From: Bradysia coprophila
Taxonomy: Eukaryota; Arthropoda; Insecta; Diptera; Sciaridae
Direction of reading: 5' to 3'
Length of the DNA stretch: 64,000 bases
NCBI RefSeq assembly: GCF_014529535.1
Contig: NW_023503409.1
Location: forward strand, 3,720,390 to 3,784,389
In this document: in pieces, positions 26,601-39,669 of the stretch
How positions within the stretch are numbered: position 1 is the first letter of the stretch
How the letters are laid out: each line of letters opens with the position of its first letter
Made by a program: the position numbers and the translations under genes
The notes under the pieces: model-generated
What the model was told of the DNA's origin: nothing
Seen by the model: only the letters and a program-made list of their open reading frames with translations
The model's database searches: none

Positions 26601-28403
26601 TAAACCAAGAATTTACACGTGTTGATTCCATGGTAACTTTGTTGAAATTATTTTTCCAACATCAAGGCAACGTCTCTGAAGGTTATTTCAATGTGAAAGG
26701 AAAGAAGGCTAGTGCCATTCTCAATGCAGGTAAAATCAACATTACAACTAAGTACGTCTAACACAGATTGAACTGGGTGTGTATGTGTAGCAAGCACATC
26801 AGTGCCAGACTGGTCGTACTGAGAATTCGGGGATTCCCGAAGGACCTTTTGCCCGAGTCGGGTTCAAAATCATTTCTTCGGCCCCTTTCAAACAATTATT
26901 CGTAAGTTTCTATGTTTCGCTCGGAGAGGTTCAGTCTTCAAGTACCTAGATTTCGGTAACCACGAAACTTGTTCATAAGAAAATCAATGTAAGATAGGAT
27001 GTAGTTAGTGGGATCGCATTTCGAACATTGTTTGACGAACAGATCGTCTTTAGCAATTCAGCGCAAAAACGCGGCTGTTGCTGGTAAAATTAAGTACTCT
27101 GGATGAAATCTGTCAAAACGCTTTTTAATTCAATGCGTAAACCAGCAAAAAATTCTCGATAGTCTGCTCAGAAGACTTAGTCGTACGAGCCAGTGGGCGG
27201 TATTCGAACAGCAGCCCGAAAAGATGTGCTCTTTGGATTTTTTCCGAAGGGCTTTCTGGAACCAGTTCTGGAACCACTGAAAATAGTAGCCTGCAAAGAT
27301 TTTGAGCGACTGAACTTTACGGTCGAAAGGACAATCGTCTATATACGATTTGATTATGTGAATTCCTTAGAATCACCGACAACATTATGAAGATAGGAAA
27401 ACCGAAACCCTCATCAATTATGAAGAGTGTTTTAACTGCACTCTTTTAACATTGACCGTTCTCATCTTTCATCTCACTCACACTAATGAGAAGTGTGTTT
27501 TGACAAAAACACTCCTCATTTGATCCCTAAACAGTTTTTAATTAGTTGGCCTGATCAATCACAAATACAAATTACTTTGCGCAGATGGTACGTTGCCCGG
27601 GTTTTCAACGATGATTCGGCCATTTATGGAAACTTTACCAAATGTCACCTGCAATTTATTGGTCGAAAAAAAACCAGTATTTTCGGATCTCAAATCGATG
27701 CTTGCCGATTCGGATGTTCATGTGTAAGTCATTTCAGTCGAAAATGAAAATTCAACTACACAAAAATGAATCTTTCAGCTACTGTGTTCATGGAAGCGGT
27801 CTTCAGTTTGTATCTTCCTACGAGACGTGTCAACTATCCACCAACGCTGTTGTGTTTTTAATGGGATGCTCTTCGGTTGCACTTAGATCTCCCTGCGGAT
27901 ACAGTTTAGCGACGGCGCCATATCACTACTATCATATTGCGAAAAGGTAAATTGTCAATGTCGTTCGACGTTTTATTGTTCAATATCATCCATCAGTGCT
28001 TGCATAGAAAATCGTACATGCTTACAAGTATACTACGCTTGGTGCTGGTTTTAGCATAAAAACATAATTCGGGATTCAAAATCAAGAGTCTCGTTTCACG
28101 CGAAAACATTTTGTCGTCAGTTACGTTAATCACAATATTTGAACTTCGATTATTTTCTATTTCTAGTCCAGCGGCTATTTAGCAATGACATACACAATCT
28201 ACAATTCGATATTGTTAAGTTTGATGTTGGGAAAGTCATTTTCAAACGTTTCACAATTAAGGGATGATTTAGTTGATTTGTCGAATCCATACCACCGAAG
28301 ATTTGCAAACAGTAGGGCTGAACTTATAATGTTCGATGTATGTGGCTGTAAAACGATTTTTTTCAGTTTTAAAGCAAAGTCTAACAGGCACAACAAGCGA
28401 TGA
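23626..28403 (+). pseudogene. Separase (peptidase C50)-like gene, frame broken as assembled
   Basis: Separase is the cysteine protease that cleaves cohesin at anaphase. Exons seen: first exon from 23,626 (acidic start MAESDEDMFADLEE), 23,914-24,041, 24,095-24,265 (LPK then EWTVIQLC across the junction, the separase substrate-binding region), 26,112-26,323, 26,398-26,729, an unclear exon or exons between 26,768 and 27,390 (FERLNFTVERT resembling the family LPWES region), 27,546-27,723 (LLCADGTLPGF, the NPSGDL region), 27,779-27,946 and 28,167-28,403. Exon 27,779-27,946 holds VHGSG (catalytic His codon 27,789) and MGCSS (catalytic Cys codon 27,867), 26 residues apart as in active separases. Against function: TGA at 26,267 followed by a +1 frame continuing DDTAVIEKLDLF; a TAG at 28,178 immediately after IAKSPAAI (family AGxPxVxG), with the next frame continuing LAMTYTIYNS where LWxVTD is expected; and the exon 1-2 and 5-6 junction phases do not close. 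Either a decaying copy or assembly indels. A hAT-type foldback sits in the third intron. Confidence 0.72.
24576..25873. mobile_element. hAT-type foldback MITE in a separase-like intron
   Basis: The element spans 24,584-25,865 (1,282 bp). Its ends are TAGGGTGTAGCGTTTTGCAA and the exact inverse, and it is flanked by a perfect 8-bp duplication ATGTCTAC at 24,576-24,583 and 25,866-25,873. The arms are inverted copies over almost the whole length, about 590 bp each, with scattered differences and small indels, around a unique centre of about 100 bp near 25,175-25,270. The 8-bp duplication and TAGGGTG end are characteristic of the hAT superfamily. No transposase is encoded, so it is non-autonomous. 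The opposite-strand frames inside are mirror shadows of each other. Confidence 0.92.
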
Positions 28404-31400
28404 ACGAGCGATGAACGAGCGATCAAATATTCACCATTCTTGTCCAACGTTATTTCACAGTTGAGACAGAGATGCGACATTCCGATATGTTTCCGTGCCA
28501 TTCTTAGTCATCGCGGTTTAATAGTTTGAATGGGGCAATGAAAAATTGCAATACGATAGATGTCACATCAAAATGTTAATAAACGTGTTATTGCATCAAT
28601 GTGGTCTTTCATGTCGTCTCTTGGGTGAGTCAGTTTCCTTCCCTATAAGGAGGAATTAAGGCAATCATCACTGAAATTTGCATCGCTTAAGTTCATCAGT
28701 AATTTTTGTCACAAATTCAACAATGAAAATTTCATCGGTCACTATTGTCAACAATTTTTCGATAGATTTTTTTACCACTCATAATAATATGTTCTAATTA
28801 GGGATCGCCTATGTATAAATAAATAACTGCTCGAAGATAGTAATTTGTTGCTACACACGGAAGAATCTTAAGCGGAAAATTGTAGTTGCTCTTCCAGTAC
28901 CATACAACTACTAATAATCACGTAAAGTGAATTATGATGGATCCATCGGAAGGAGATGCTGATTCGGCCTGAGAGCTCAGTGGTGGCCATCTTCAGTTGC
29001 TTCACCGGCTCTTTCAAAATACAGTAATCGAACGGAACAGTTTGAATAAAATGTTTAGTTCCTTCGAGCAAGAAAGCTTGAGATATGCAATATCGAAATG
29101 ACATACTTAGGAGAAACACTAGAAATTCTTTATACCTTCTCACACCGAAAAAACTGAACGAAATACCGAAAACAACTATAGCGGAAAAACTCTGATAATC
29201 AGCACAATCAATCCTCATCATTCTTCTCCATGCCGAACCAAATGGAAGTCAAAAACCAATTTCTCAAAAAAGAAAAAACTGAAAGAAGAACAAGAAAGGC
29301 TTCGATGACAAAAATAAGAGAAAAGAGTTGATCAAGACAGATATAGTGTCAACCTCTACACTATGTGTACCTTGGAGAAGATCTGGTTAGTTTTCTTTTA
29401 TATTATGAGAATGTAGATGAAGCAAATTGATAAATTTTCTATCAAACACTAAACGATTGTTTAAACAAAAGCAGCGATACGTTTTAAAATTACATCGCGA
29501 TACACCTGCCGTTTGCATAAAGGTTAAGTAATAAATTTCAATTCATAAAATATGCAATAATTAGAAAATTAGAAACGTTCGCGCCAAATACAACTAACGT
29601 AATTTTGTTCACCTGCGTGAATTTCATCGATTTTAATAACCAAGATCATTCGATATTTTATTACATACTTATATGCTGAACGTTCTTCTATTTTCTAAAG
29701 CAATTTTGCAATTGAAAAATTCGCTAAAAATTGAAATCTTTCGAAATAAATGTTAAATGCATTTTTAAGGGGAAATACACACATATGACTCTTGATCAAC
29801 AAAGAATTTTATTTAGCAACAAAAAAAGAAATACACAAAATGCTTTGAACCGAACGAACAGAAAAATCACAGATGATTGTTAAATTCCAAACATAAACAT
29901 TTCGGTACGAAATAGACGTGCGATTCAAGTGGGGGACTTTTATATATGCATTGGATAGTTTATATGAATTTGCAATTTTAAAACTATCAAAGACAACTAA
30001 AGTTAAAAATCGGTGGACTATTTGGCAGTTTATACATTAGCTGTTGTCAGCGTTGGATCATTGGATCATACGCACGTGTTGAATTTAAATTCGAATTTGA
30101 ATTTAAAAAGATAGAAAAATTCAGTGTCTTTGAACGGAATTCGTTTTTCGTGAACATTTTCGTTATTTAAAAAAAAATTGATTCAAAGAGCAAGAAAGAA
30201 ATTTTAAGAGAAAAAAACCATCGAAAAAACAGGTAAGTGATGACTTCGTTACGAGTTACATATTTTTTATGCATAACATCAAAGAGGATTGATTATTCAA
30301 TTGATACGATATTATAAGATGAAATTTATGAATTTTTGCGGAAATCAGATTCACATCTTGAAAATTTACGCGCGTGTAGTTAAAAATTAGGAAATAATTG
30401 AAATTATGGAACTGATGAACCGAAAAATTTGTTTGATGCAAACCATTTGATGGAGTTTAATTTAAAAAAAAATGTTATTCGTGTGTTGTCTCTGCCTATC
30501 TTATGATTCAACAATTTTTGAGAATATAAATTCAGTGTTGTTATGTAAATGAAACGAAATTAATTATGTTTGCGTTTGGATGATGAAAAAAAACTACTTA
30601 AAAGAAATAATAATAAAAAGGTGTAAAGTGATGGACACTTTCATTGTAAATTATATTTCTGTAATATACGTACGTGCACGCTATATGATATGCGACTACT
30701 AAATCGAGGTCTTCGATGAACCATTTCGACAAAAAAATAATAAAGCAAATAGATGTGGAGCAAATAAATCGAATTGGTAACTATATACACATAAAAATGA
30801 CTCGTAGCACACAATATCTTAACGTACGGTTGCATAAGTGAAAGTCAAATGGTCCAGCGGAATGCATGTTAGCAGATTTGATTTTTGACAACGTTCATGA
30901 TTACCGTGACCCTTGCCTAAAGCGTATTTATTGTTATTTTGTGACGTATTATCACAGTAAAGAAATAAAAATTAAAAAGAAATTGAAAGTGGAACAATTT
31001 CTCAATTCGGGTTAATCTACGTCTACAATATCAATTTTTTGAAATTATAGCATGGTGTTTTATGTATCATAATGAACAATTACGTAAAGTTTTGTTTAAC
31101 TTAATCTGAATCTACGCCACAACAATTATGTTCACAGTTTAAGCGATAATTATGAAGAAGTAAGAAGCAATAATACTGAAGTCAGCATCTCGTGATTTTC
31201 TGTTTTTAAGTTCCATTACATTTTTAGTATACCTACACAATTGCATGTAAAATATGTGAAGTGAAGTTAGAGAAGAGAAAGAACTCAATTTATCTGCAGT
31301 TTAATTCTGGTCGAACTGAAATACATTTGTGCTATTTTTGATATAAAAATAACAAAATCATTCGATTCCATCTCAATATCACCACAAATCATCAACTTCC

Positions 31401-32246
31401 AAAAATAGTGAAATTTCTCACGCTGCCAACGCGAACTCCGCACGCATCATTTACTTGCACGCATATCTAATTAAATAATCAACGCACTACACACATGAGA
31501 TTCACCACTGTCGCACGTCACTTTTACTTTTCGAAATTTTATAATTTTACTTGATGGATCTACGGCCAAATAAAGGCATGTAGTAACCTTGAGCAGAGCC
31601 AAATTATGCGGTAAATATTTATATGTAGATTAACCCAAATATGTAAAATATTTGTAGAGAAAAAAAGAGTCGTCCTACGTTTTCGACGAACAATGTTAAC
31701 GTCGGTCGTAGATGGTTCATTGTTTCACTGTTATAATTTTTTTTCAATGAAGATGTTTGTTTCGAAAGCGACAACACTAAGTACACACAATTGTCTTTTG
31801 ACAATTTTAATAATTTTTATTTGAGTTTATTAATGACACCTCATCCATAAGTCGCACAGGTATACTCTCGTATGTGGTAACATAATTGTAAATAATTACG
31901 ATTTTATTATTGAAGATCAGCAGGTAGTCATGATATACTATTTACACTGCAAATATGTGTATACATATTGCAAACGTTCGCCCGTTGAATGACAATATTG
32001 TTTTTGGTTGATTTTTTGATTACAATTATAAAATATCTGATTCAAGAAATATAGGTAGAGGTCGCCAAATATTTTGATGGATCATCAAAGTGCCAGTCTG
32101 ACAATTATACAATTTCATGGTCATTTTCTTAAAGTTGTACATACAAACGATATTTTTGTGTTCGCTTGTTGCGTTGAAAGTTCTTGGAACATGCTAAACA
32201 ACATCATGGACCAGGTCAGAGACACGTTACTTAGACACATTTTTGG

Positions 32247-32418
32247 TACAGTTACAGGCAGTGAAATTTCACCATGAATTTTCTTCAGCTGTTTTTCAGC
32301 TGATCCACACAAAAATTATATGTCTATATACGGTTTTGATAGTTTTGATTGTATGTGTGGATCAGCTGAAAAACAGTTGAAGCAAATTAATGCTGATTTT
32401 TCTCTGCCTCTGACTGTA
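32247..32418. mobile_element. MITE with CAGT ends and TA target duplication
   Basis: The ends are CAGTTACAGGCAGTGAAA and, inverted, CAGTCAGAGGCAGAGAAA; inwards both arms carry CAACTGTTTTTCAGCTGATC-like sequence ending in CCACACA. TA flanks both ends (32,247-32,248 and 32,417-32,418). 168 bp, non-coding; a Tc1/mariner-type element by ends and duplication. Confidence 0.8.
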
Positions 32419-34423
32419 GTTTATTTTCAAGAATATTTTTCTATCGCATCCGATGCAGCAGTCATGCAGCAGAAGATCAATTAACTTTCTTTCCACGAAT
32501 GTGGTCTTGAAAGTAAAGTTGGTCGCTACTATTAATTGATGAATTGATAAGGGTTAATTGATATTTGCAGTGAAAAATCCTTCGGTACCGCCTAACCATT
32601 ACTAGTTAAAATTTTATCAATAAACATCAATCAACCTGTCTCAATTGGCAAAAAAAAAATCGTTGGTTTTTTCGCAGGATTTTTTTCTGCAAAAATTCAT
32701 CAATCGTAATGACGACGTCGAGACGAAATGTTAAGACAAAATTTGAAAACATGTGATGTAGGAAATAAGATATATAAATGAGACAAAAAATGTCATTAAT
32801 TGAAAAGTTTATTTACACTCGATGGAGTTTGTATTGTAATCTGTTTCAACAATGCTGTAAGATCATCTCAAATCAAGAAAATTGTTTGTTGAACTTAATC
32901 AGTCATGATTACAAACAACTTTTTTTCTGCGCTACGTCGCTAAATACACTTAATGTAGCGATTCAAGCGTTCACAATACGCTTTGTTAATGAAACAATTT
33001 TAAGTGGCGAGTGGCAGTCACAAAAAATTCCCCACAAATTATTTTTCGATTAATTGGTCAATTCATTTTGGACAAGTTAAATTTGCAAATTGATTTGATT
33101 TAAAGTGGATGATAATAATGACTCGTAGTTTTATCTGTAAACGAATCAATTGTGTGGTATTATGCCGTTGAGACACAAAGCTCTTTTTTTGCAATAAAAA
33201 TTTCAATTCATTTGTGTAACAAAAATAAATTATTTGACGCATTAATTATCACTTGAATTACACCACATACACACATACCATTTATTCCGCATGTTGGTGG
33301 TACATGGTTTTTTGGGCAAAGCTTTAAATCACACGGGGGACGACTCTCAGTCGGATTCTATCAATGAATTTTAAAGCAGTCAAACAATAATATTATCGTT
33401 CATTAACAACATTTAAAAAAATAAATAAAATAAAATCAATTCCATCGCATAACATTAAACATTTCGGTTACATAACAAATTAACATATGAAACAGTAAAC
33501 TTTTTTCGGTTTGAAAAGAAAAGAAAAAAAAAATTGTCGCAATATCAACCGTACAACAAATAAAAAGGAGACAAATTCGTCACCTAATAAACATTGGGAC
33601 TGTGTTCATAACCTAGAGATATATGTATGCATACCATGCAGAGAGAGAGTCTATGGCTGTCTCCCAAATGATACGATCACGTAAGTTTTATCAGATATGC
33701 TGTAACACATTCAGCTATTTGTTTATATAATTCCATTGTATATATGCACGATCACCACCGATATATACATTCGCTTTATGTATGACTCATAACATATCTT
33801 CATTCACAAATTATTTCAAATTATTGAACAACATAAGGACAAAGCGGAATCAATCGATAAACCATTGAAAAGATTATATCTTTAATTTTATGAATAATCA
33901 GCGAAATAATGACCCAGACTGTCTGCTGAATATTTTGAATTCTATATAGGCACTAAACAATGTCACTACACTGTTTTAGTCAATATTTTCGTTTGTAATA
34001 AAAATTGCTTTCATTCAGTGTTATAAAAATGGTAATTGTTTAGTAAATATCGACTCGCGTTTCAACTGTATTTTAAATAACAAAAAGAGTACATGGATTC
34101 TACAGTTTTAGTTAATAATAAAGTCTAGCACAAATGGGTGAAAGTAAATGAGAGTAGGCAGGGAAATACATTAAACAAAATTGAAGTAGTAGAAGTTTCT
34201 AGCTTTAGAGGAACGTATCATTCAATAGAGATCAAACCTTTTTAATAAGTTGACCACCGATTTTGGTGGTGTAACGTCACAAATCCTAATGAACATATTA
34301 CCATGTTTGTAGGTCGTTGTAAAAATATCCAGATTTTCGTCCCTAACTCCCTGAATGTTGACTTCAAAATATGGCTCGGAATCGGTCAAAAAATGACTCG
34401 ATCTGAAATTTCCTATTAAGTCA

Positions 34424-34640
34424 GGTAATTGCATAAAGACAAACCTGACCTGAACCTGTTATATTTAAACCTGACAGGTCAAGTCACACGTATACCTGAC
34501 CTGACAGGTCAAGCCTGATGATTTATCTGCAGATTTTAGGTTAAGTAATGTCAGGTCGACATTGATATCATCAGTTTCAGGTAATTCCGGTGAGATCAAG
34601 GTAAAACCTGACCTGTTTCGAGCCTGACTTTAAAATCGCT
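34424..34640. repeat. Cluster of CCTGACCTG / AGGTCA motifs
   Basis: At least eight occurrences of CCTGACCTG, CCTGACAGGTCAAG or TCAGGT-type strings fall within about 200 bp, including TGACCTGACAGGTCA, an inverted pair of AGGTCA half-sites with a 3-bp spacer. AGGTCA is the half-site of nuclear receptors such as EcR/USP, but degenerate tandem repeats of ACCTGA are also a common simple-sequence type in insects. The region may therefore be regulatory or merely a decayed simple repeat. Confidence 0.5.
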
Positions 34641-35364
34641 ATGTTTAATTGGTCAATTTACACAGTCAAAAGTGACACATCTTTTCTTTACAATTCGTTT
34701 CGCACTGTTTTTATGAGTAAAGCTTTCAGTTTCACTATTTTATTTACTTGACACAATTCGCACCTAATAATAGTAGATCTATTAACGATTTTCAGCATCA
34801 TCACACAACCTTAATGACGTATATCTGAATAATAGGTAGATAGGTCTCTGCAGCTCAGCGTGTAAAATACAATACGTACCTGTTGATTTCCGTTGTGAAA
34901 GAGACCGGGAGACTACTTCACTAGGGTATTACAAGTAAGTCATATCACTAGTCTTCGGTTCGTGCTACGAGCCTCAACACAACCAGTTTCCATGCTAGTA
35001 CGAAATCCACTGTTAGGTTCCTAATAACCCGATGCTGACTTACGAATTTCGAAGTTTATAATAAAAGATTAAAATTAAGGAGCAACCCATTCGCCCACGT
35101 GCCACGAACGTATTTATTGCGATTCGATGATATATGCGACCTGGAAATCTAGGTCACCATTTATTATACTAACACAAAAAATAAATCAAGATCGAAATGT
35201 GTTGCAAGTGTGAATAGCAGCGCGGAATCTCCTGAAACTTGTTAACGAAAATTTGCACCAGAAAATCATTACGAATTTACATAAATTATTTGAGTGAGAA
35301 ATTTTTTGTTTAACTTTTACGTTTGGTTAAGTGGTAAATTACTTGAACTTTGCTGATCTCCATT

Positions 35365-35515
35365 AGAGAGATTGCGATTTTCGTCGATAATTATAAGTTG
35401 AAGAAAAATATGAAAATTGAGTGTAACTTCTCCATAGAATATGTACGGGCTATCGACTTATAAATCACAAATTTTATGTCGACTGATAATTTTAAGTCAA
35501 AATCGCAATCTCTCT
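35365..35515. mobile_element. Small palindromic MITE
   Basis: The ends AGAGAGATTGCGATTTT are exact inverse copies at 35,365-35,381 and 35,499-35,515, continuing as GTCGATAATTATAAG-like arms. 151 bp. No clear target duplication; the flanks are CCATT and GCATT. Confidence 0.7.
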
Positions 35516-38198
35516 GCATTCCATGCAACATTCCATGTTGAAACTAAAAATTGATATGAGCAAGTTTGATAGAAAAATCAAAAATAGAAGAAAAACGAGT
35601 GGTGACAGACATATACAATTTATCAAAATTTATTTCATTCGGGTCTATAAAGATTTATTCCAAGAAGTGTACCAGTAACGGAATGAATGAAAATGTAAGA
35701 AAAGTTTATTTTTAAATCCAAGATTGATCTGTCCAAAGCTTAATCGTATAATAACCGTTTATTAGCATAAAATCTGCATGTGCAATATTGCAATAAAAAT
35801 TCCGGTTTCCAATGACAGATAATAATCTATGATGATTTGCCACTGTATTCTACTGCTGAAAGCATTCCTTCTCAATTAGAAACTGATTCTTTTCAACATA
35901 GATCCGTTTTTTTTTGATTATGTTGTTAACTGTCGCAATTTATCATTGTGGTTTAGTCTTGAAAATTATTGTAAAATTGCATCAAATTCAATTCAATTAA
36001 GTCTTTTGAATGGTGCGTGACGGTATTGAATTAAAATCAGAGCAAAACTAATCGCTCATTACAAAATGAATTGCATTGTTAATGAACCTATGTTTTATAA
36101 TGACGGCATGAATGGTCTCGTCAATACCTTTGACTTCATGTGTTATTAAGAAAAGTGGAGAGAAAAAACACCGAGTTCAGCATGTGTAATAAAAGTGACC
36201 GAAAAAAGCCACATTCATACTTTTATTTTGATGACATTATGTAAGACAACATAACCGTTTCTTGATTATATTTTTATCTGCGTTTTTAACATTAAAAAAT
36301 AGAGGCCAAATTAAAGTAAGAGAAATTTTAATGTTTAGATCTTGCAATGCATTGTAACCAATAACACAAACATCTTACCTATATATATACCCATGATACA
36401 CACAACACAGAATTATATACAATCATTATACGTCGGCCACTGAATAATAATGTCGAAATGGTGTTTTTTTTTCCTTCTTACGTTCAACAAAAATGCCGAT
36501 GTACGTAGATTATATTTACTTTTGTTAATCATTCAAAAGTATACATTTATCGATTAGATAACAATTACTTATAAGTCGAGGTGATGATGGTAGAGTATTT
36601 TGTTGTAGTGATCTGATACCTAAATAACATTATTTAATCGAGCGAGCAATCTAACACATGAACTTTAAAATTTGTTATTAAGTCCAATTTTACGATATTT
36701 TATTTTACCGAAGAGACCTGAGAAGCACGAAATCCATTGAAAAAGGAAATTGAATTAAAAGTGCAAGCAGCAAATAAATGCGAGATTTAAAATGTTGCAA
36801 TTTTCATTGCAAATGCTATGCAATTGACCGCTAATGTTGCACTGCGATTTATGGTACAAATTTCTTGTTTTTCACGTCGTCGAAAAAAAGCAACAGCAAC
36901 CAGAAACAAATCTCAATTGAGCAACTTGCACTTTGCAACTGGTTTCTGTAAGCATGTGCATGGTTAACGGTTATTAACTTCGATGCAACAAAAAATTTAT
37001 TTAGAATTCTGTGTTTGGTTGCAATCGAGCACCGATTGTGAATGAAATGTATTAGAAAATTTATGGGAAAGGAATATGGAATTGCATCACTTTGAATTTA
37101 TTTGAAAAGTGGTTTTGTGCGACACTATAATCGTTTCCAGTTTCCAAGAATACGCTTTTTATGGCTATTGAGTATGTATTACACTTAGGCGAGAATAATT
37201 TGAGTTGTTTAGGTCAAATGCTACATGTACAATTTATCTGTATTTTAATGAGTTCATTAAATGGTTGCTTTCATTTTCATGTGGATATTGTCTTCATTGA
37301 TTTAGTAAATGCGTAGGTACATGCAATAAGGGAAATTTGAAAATAGGTATTTATCTACCAAGGTTCATATAATTATCTGGTATTAGATGACGATTGACAA
37401 ACAGAGGGGAAGCCGATGTTGGCAAAATATTGTGTGCGACAAAACACCGTCATACGAGCCGTGGTAGATACAAATACTTTTGCAGTTTATGAATGAATTG
37501 AACTATTTCTTTTATTTCTACACAAACGATTAAACGAGCAATTCAATATGATTTTACTCAAAACATTTACCCAGATCATACGACAATCACAATACTTCAA
37601 TTTACGCAGGACCTATTTTTGGGAAAACTTGTTTCCATTTTTCCAGATTTTTCTAAATTCCGCCACATTTCTTTAAAATTTCCCTCATTTCGTAATTTTT
37701 TTTTGAAAAAATAGGAGAAAATTGGGAAAATTTTGCGAAAAATTCGGAAAAATAGTCACAGATGTATTTACACACAAAGTTTAATGTTTTCTGGAGTGAG
37801 AAAACTTTTCTCACACTCCTCCGTGCTGTTTAAAAAAAACTATGATCATTCGACATATAAAACAGTGACGAAATAGTTCATTTCCGTCACGTAGTGCAAA
37901 ATATTTCTTTTGTCTCTGGATTATGTCTTCCATCTTATTTTGCATCCGCGATGACAGTACGCGGTAGTTACTATAAAATTGAACTATCGCTAATGTAATT
38001 TTATTATCTGATAAAATTGTTGAAGTAGAAGATTTTCCATTCAGACCAAAAAACTAACAGACTAGATGATGGACATGCTTGCTGAATCGTTAATTTTCCA
38101 AACCTCGTCTAAAATAATAGTCAGACAATTTTCGACATTTATAATTGAAGGGGAAAATCCAACTGAAACAAATTTCTTTATTATTTACAGTCTAAAAA

Positions 38199-39527
38199 AT
38201 GACGACGACCCGTGTCATTATGAGCAATCCGTGGCACAAAATATCAAAAGCCGATCGTGACGACAACAAAATGGAGCTGAGTGAAATGGTTGCAAAGGTA
38301 GCCAGAAAGGAATTGCGCGAGGATAAATTCACACGTGATCAGTGTCTCGGACAGATGAGAGACTGGCTAGCAAAGAACGAAGATGTCCAAGATGTGCGAA
38401 TGGATGATGCATTCTTGTTGAGATTTTTGCGTGCTAAAAAATTTAGCGTTCCAATGGCACAACAGTTGATGTTAAAATATTTGAATTTGAAGACGATTTT
38501 TCCAAGTATGACAACCAATTTGGATTTTTTAAGTTCGCCGATGAAGGAAATTTTTGCTAACGGCTACCTGGTAAGTTTTAGTTCTTCTAAGTCTGAGATG
38601 ATAACAACTAGCTTGTGATATTATCCCCCACCTCTATGATCAGCCCTAATTATTTTTCTTTGCAATTTGCAGTACGTTTCGCCAATAAGGGACCAACACG
38701 GACGGAGAGTTATCTTGGCAAGAGCTGGTAAGTAATCAGATCTCCACGTGCAGACTGCTCAAAATGAATATGTGTGAAAGTGAATTTTGTATCTCATTGA
38801 TTGATAAATTGATTTCAGAAAACTTTAACCCACACATTTGGAGCAGCTCAACTCAAGCAAAAGCTCATTTTATTGCGTTGGAAACATTGTTAGAAGATCC
38901 CGAAAATCAGGTTCTCGGATTCACCCATATCTGTGATATGTACGGAATATCCACAGCACATGTGACTATCTGGCGTCCAGTAGATTTTGGCAGAATTCTT
39001 AAATATGGAGAACAATCCTGGCCTGCTAGACATAAAGGTATGTAAGACAATTGATCGTTAAAAATTATTAATCCGAAGAAAAGACAGTATCGATGTGAAT
39101 GTTCGCGAATTATCATTTCTAAACATGAAAATATTTCTGATTTCCAGCAATTCATGGCATTAACGTTCCATCGACAGTCAAATTTGTCCTAGACTTTGCT
39201 CGTCGAACAGTGAGCAATAAGATGAAAGAACGATTCACCGTATACAGTAGCTTGAGCGAATTCCATAAAAAATGTGATCCTGCATGTTTGCCCAAAGAAC
39301 TAGGCGGTACCATTCCAATGGCCGAAATGATTCAGTGGTGGATGCGAGAAATGGCTACTAAACGGGATATCGTTATCGCTTTGGACAAAATGAAAATATT
39401 GAGCGATCGAGGCATCATAAAGAAACACGATAAAAATTACAATGTGTCGTTAAGCGCAGTTCACGCTGATATGAAAGCTCACATGGATTCAGTGGCTGGA
39501 AGTTTTCGAAAATTGGAGGTGGATTGA
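38199..39527 (+). CDS. CRAL-TRIO domain lipid-binding protein (clavesin/alpha-TTP-like)
   Basis: Exons 38,199-38,570, 38,673-38,727, 38,819-39,037 and 39,148-39,527 join in phase to 341 residues, within the usual 290-350 range of the family. The N-terminal CRAL-TRIO helical part contains DDAFLLRFLRAKKFSVPMAQ, and the C-terminal lipid-binding part contains GFTHICDMYGIS, INVPSTVKFVLDFARR, KMKERF and CLPKELGGT, the standard order for insect CRAL-TRIO/Sec14-like proteins. These bind small hydrophobic ligands (retinoids, tocopherol-like lipids, phosphoinositides) in the cytosol; the ligand here is unknown. Exon junctions have GTAAGT or GTATGT donors and TTTCAG/TTCCAG acceptors. A splice acceptor (TTATTTACAG) ends at 38,190, so the start codon is just inside its exon and a 5' non-coding exon lies upstream. 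No lesions. Confidence 0.92.
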
Positions 39528-39663
39528 TCTTGGAATGCTCATTTCAAAGTAAAACGATTTTGTTAACCTTTTAAGTGTATACGTTAAGCTTTAGATAGTT
39601 ATTTGAGTTGATTAAGGCAGGCTAATTTATATTTATAACGACGATAATTATTTCTTTTTTACA

Positions 39664-39669
39664 AATAAA
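39664..39669 (+). terminator. AATAAA polyadenylation signal
   Basis: AATAAA 137 bp after the CRAL-TRIO stop codon, well placed to end that transcript. Confidence 0.5.

Larger units (their letters stand above)
28404..38198. other. Gene desert of about 9.8 kb
   Basis: No coding exon could be supported. The sequence is AT-rich with long poly-A/T tracts; it holds two small MITEs (32,247 and 35,365) and a cluster of AGGTCA-like motifs (34,424-34,640). A minus-strand frame at 28,868-29,221 is the longest (117 codons) but shows no domain. Because a splice acceptor lies eight bases before the CRAL-TRIO start, upstream non-coding exons of that gene probably lie somewhere in here, and the desert may be its first intron and regulatory DNA. 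Confidence 0.5.

Noticed and set aside
28868-29221. 117-codon minus-strand frame
   Set aside because: Leucine/serine/phenylalanine-rich, no domain, no matching exon structure; the ATG with a good context inside it leaves only about 40 codons.
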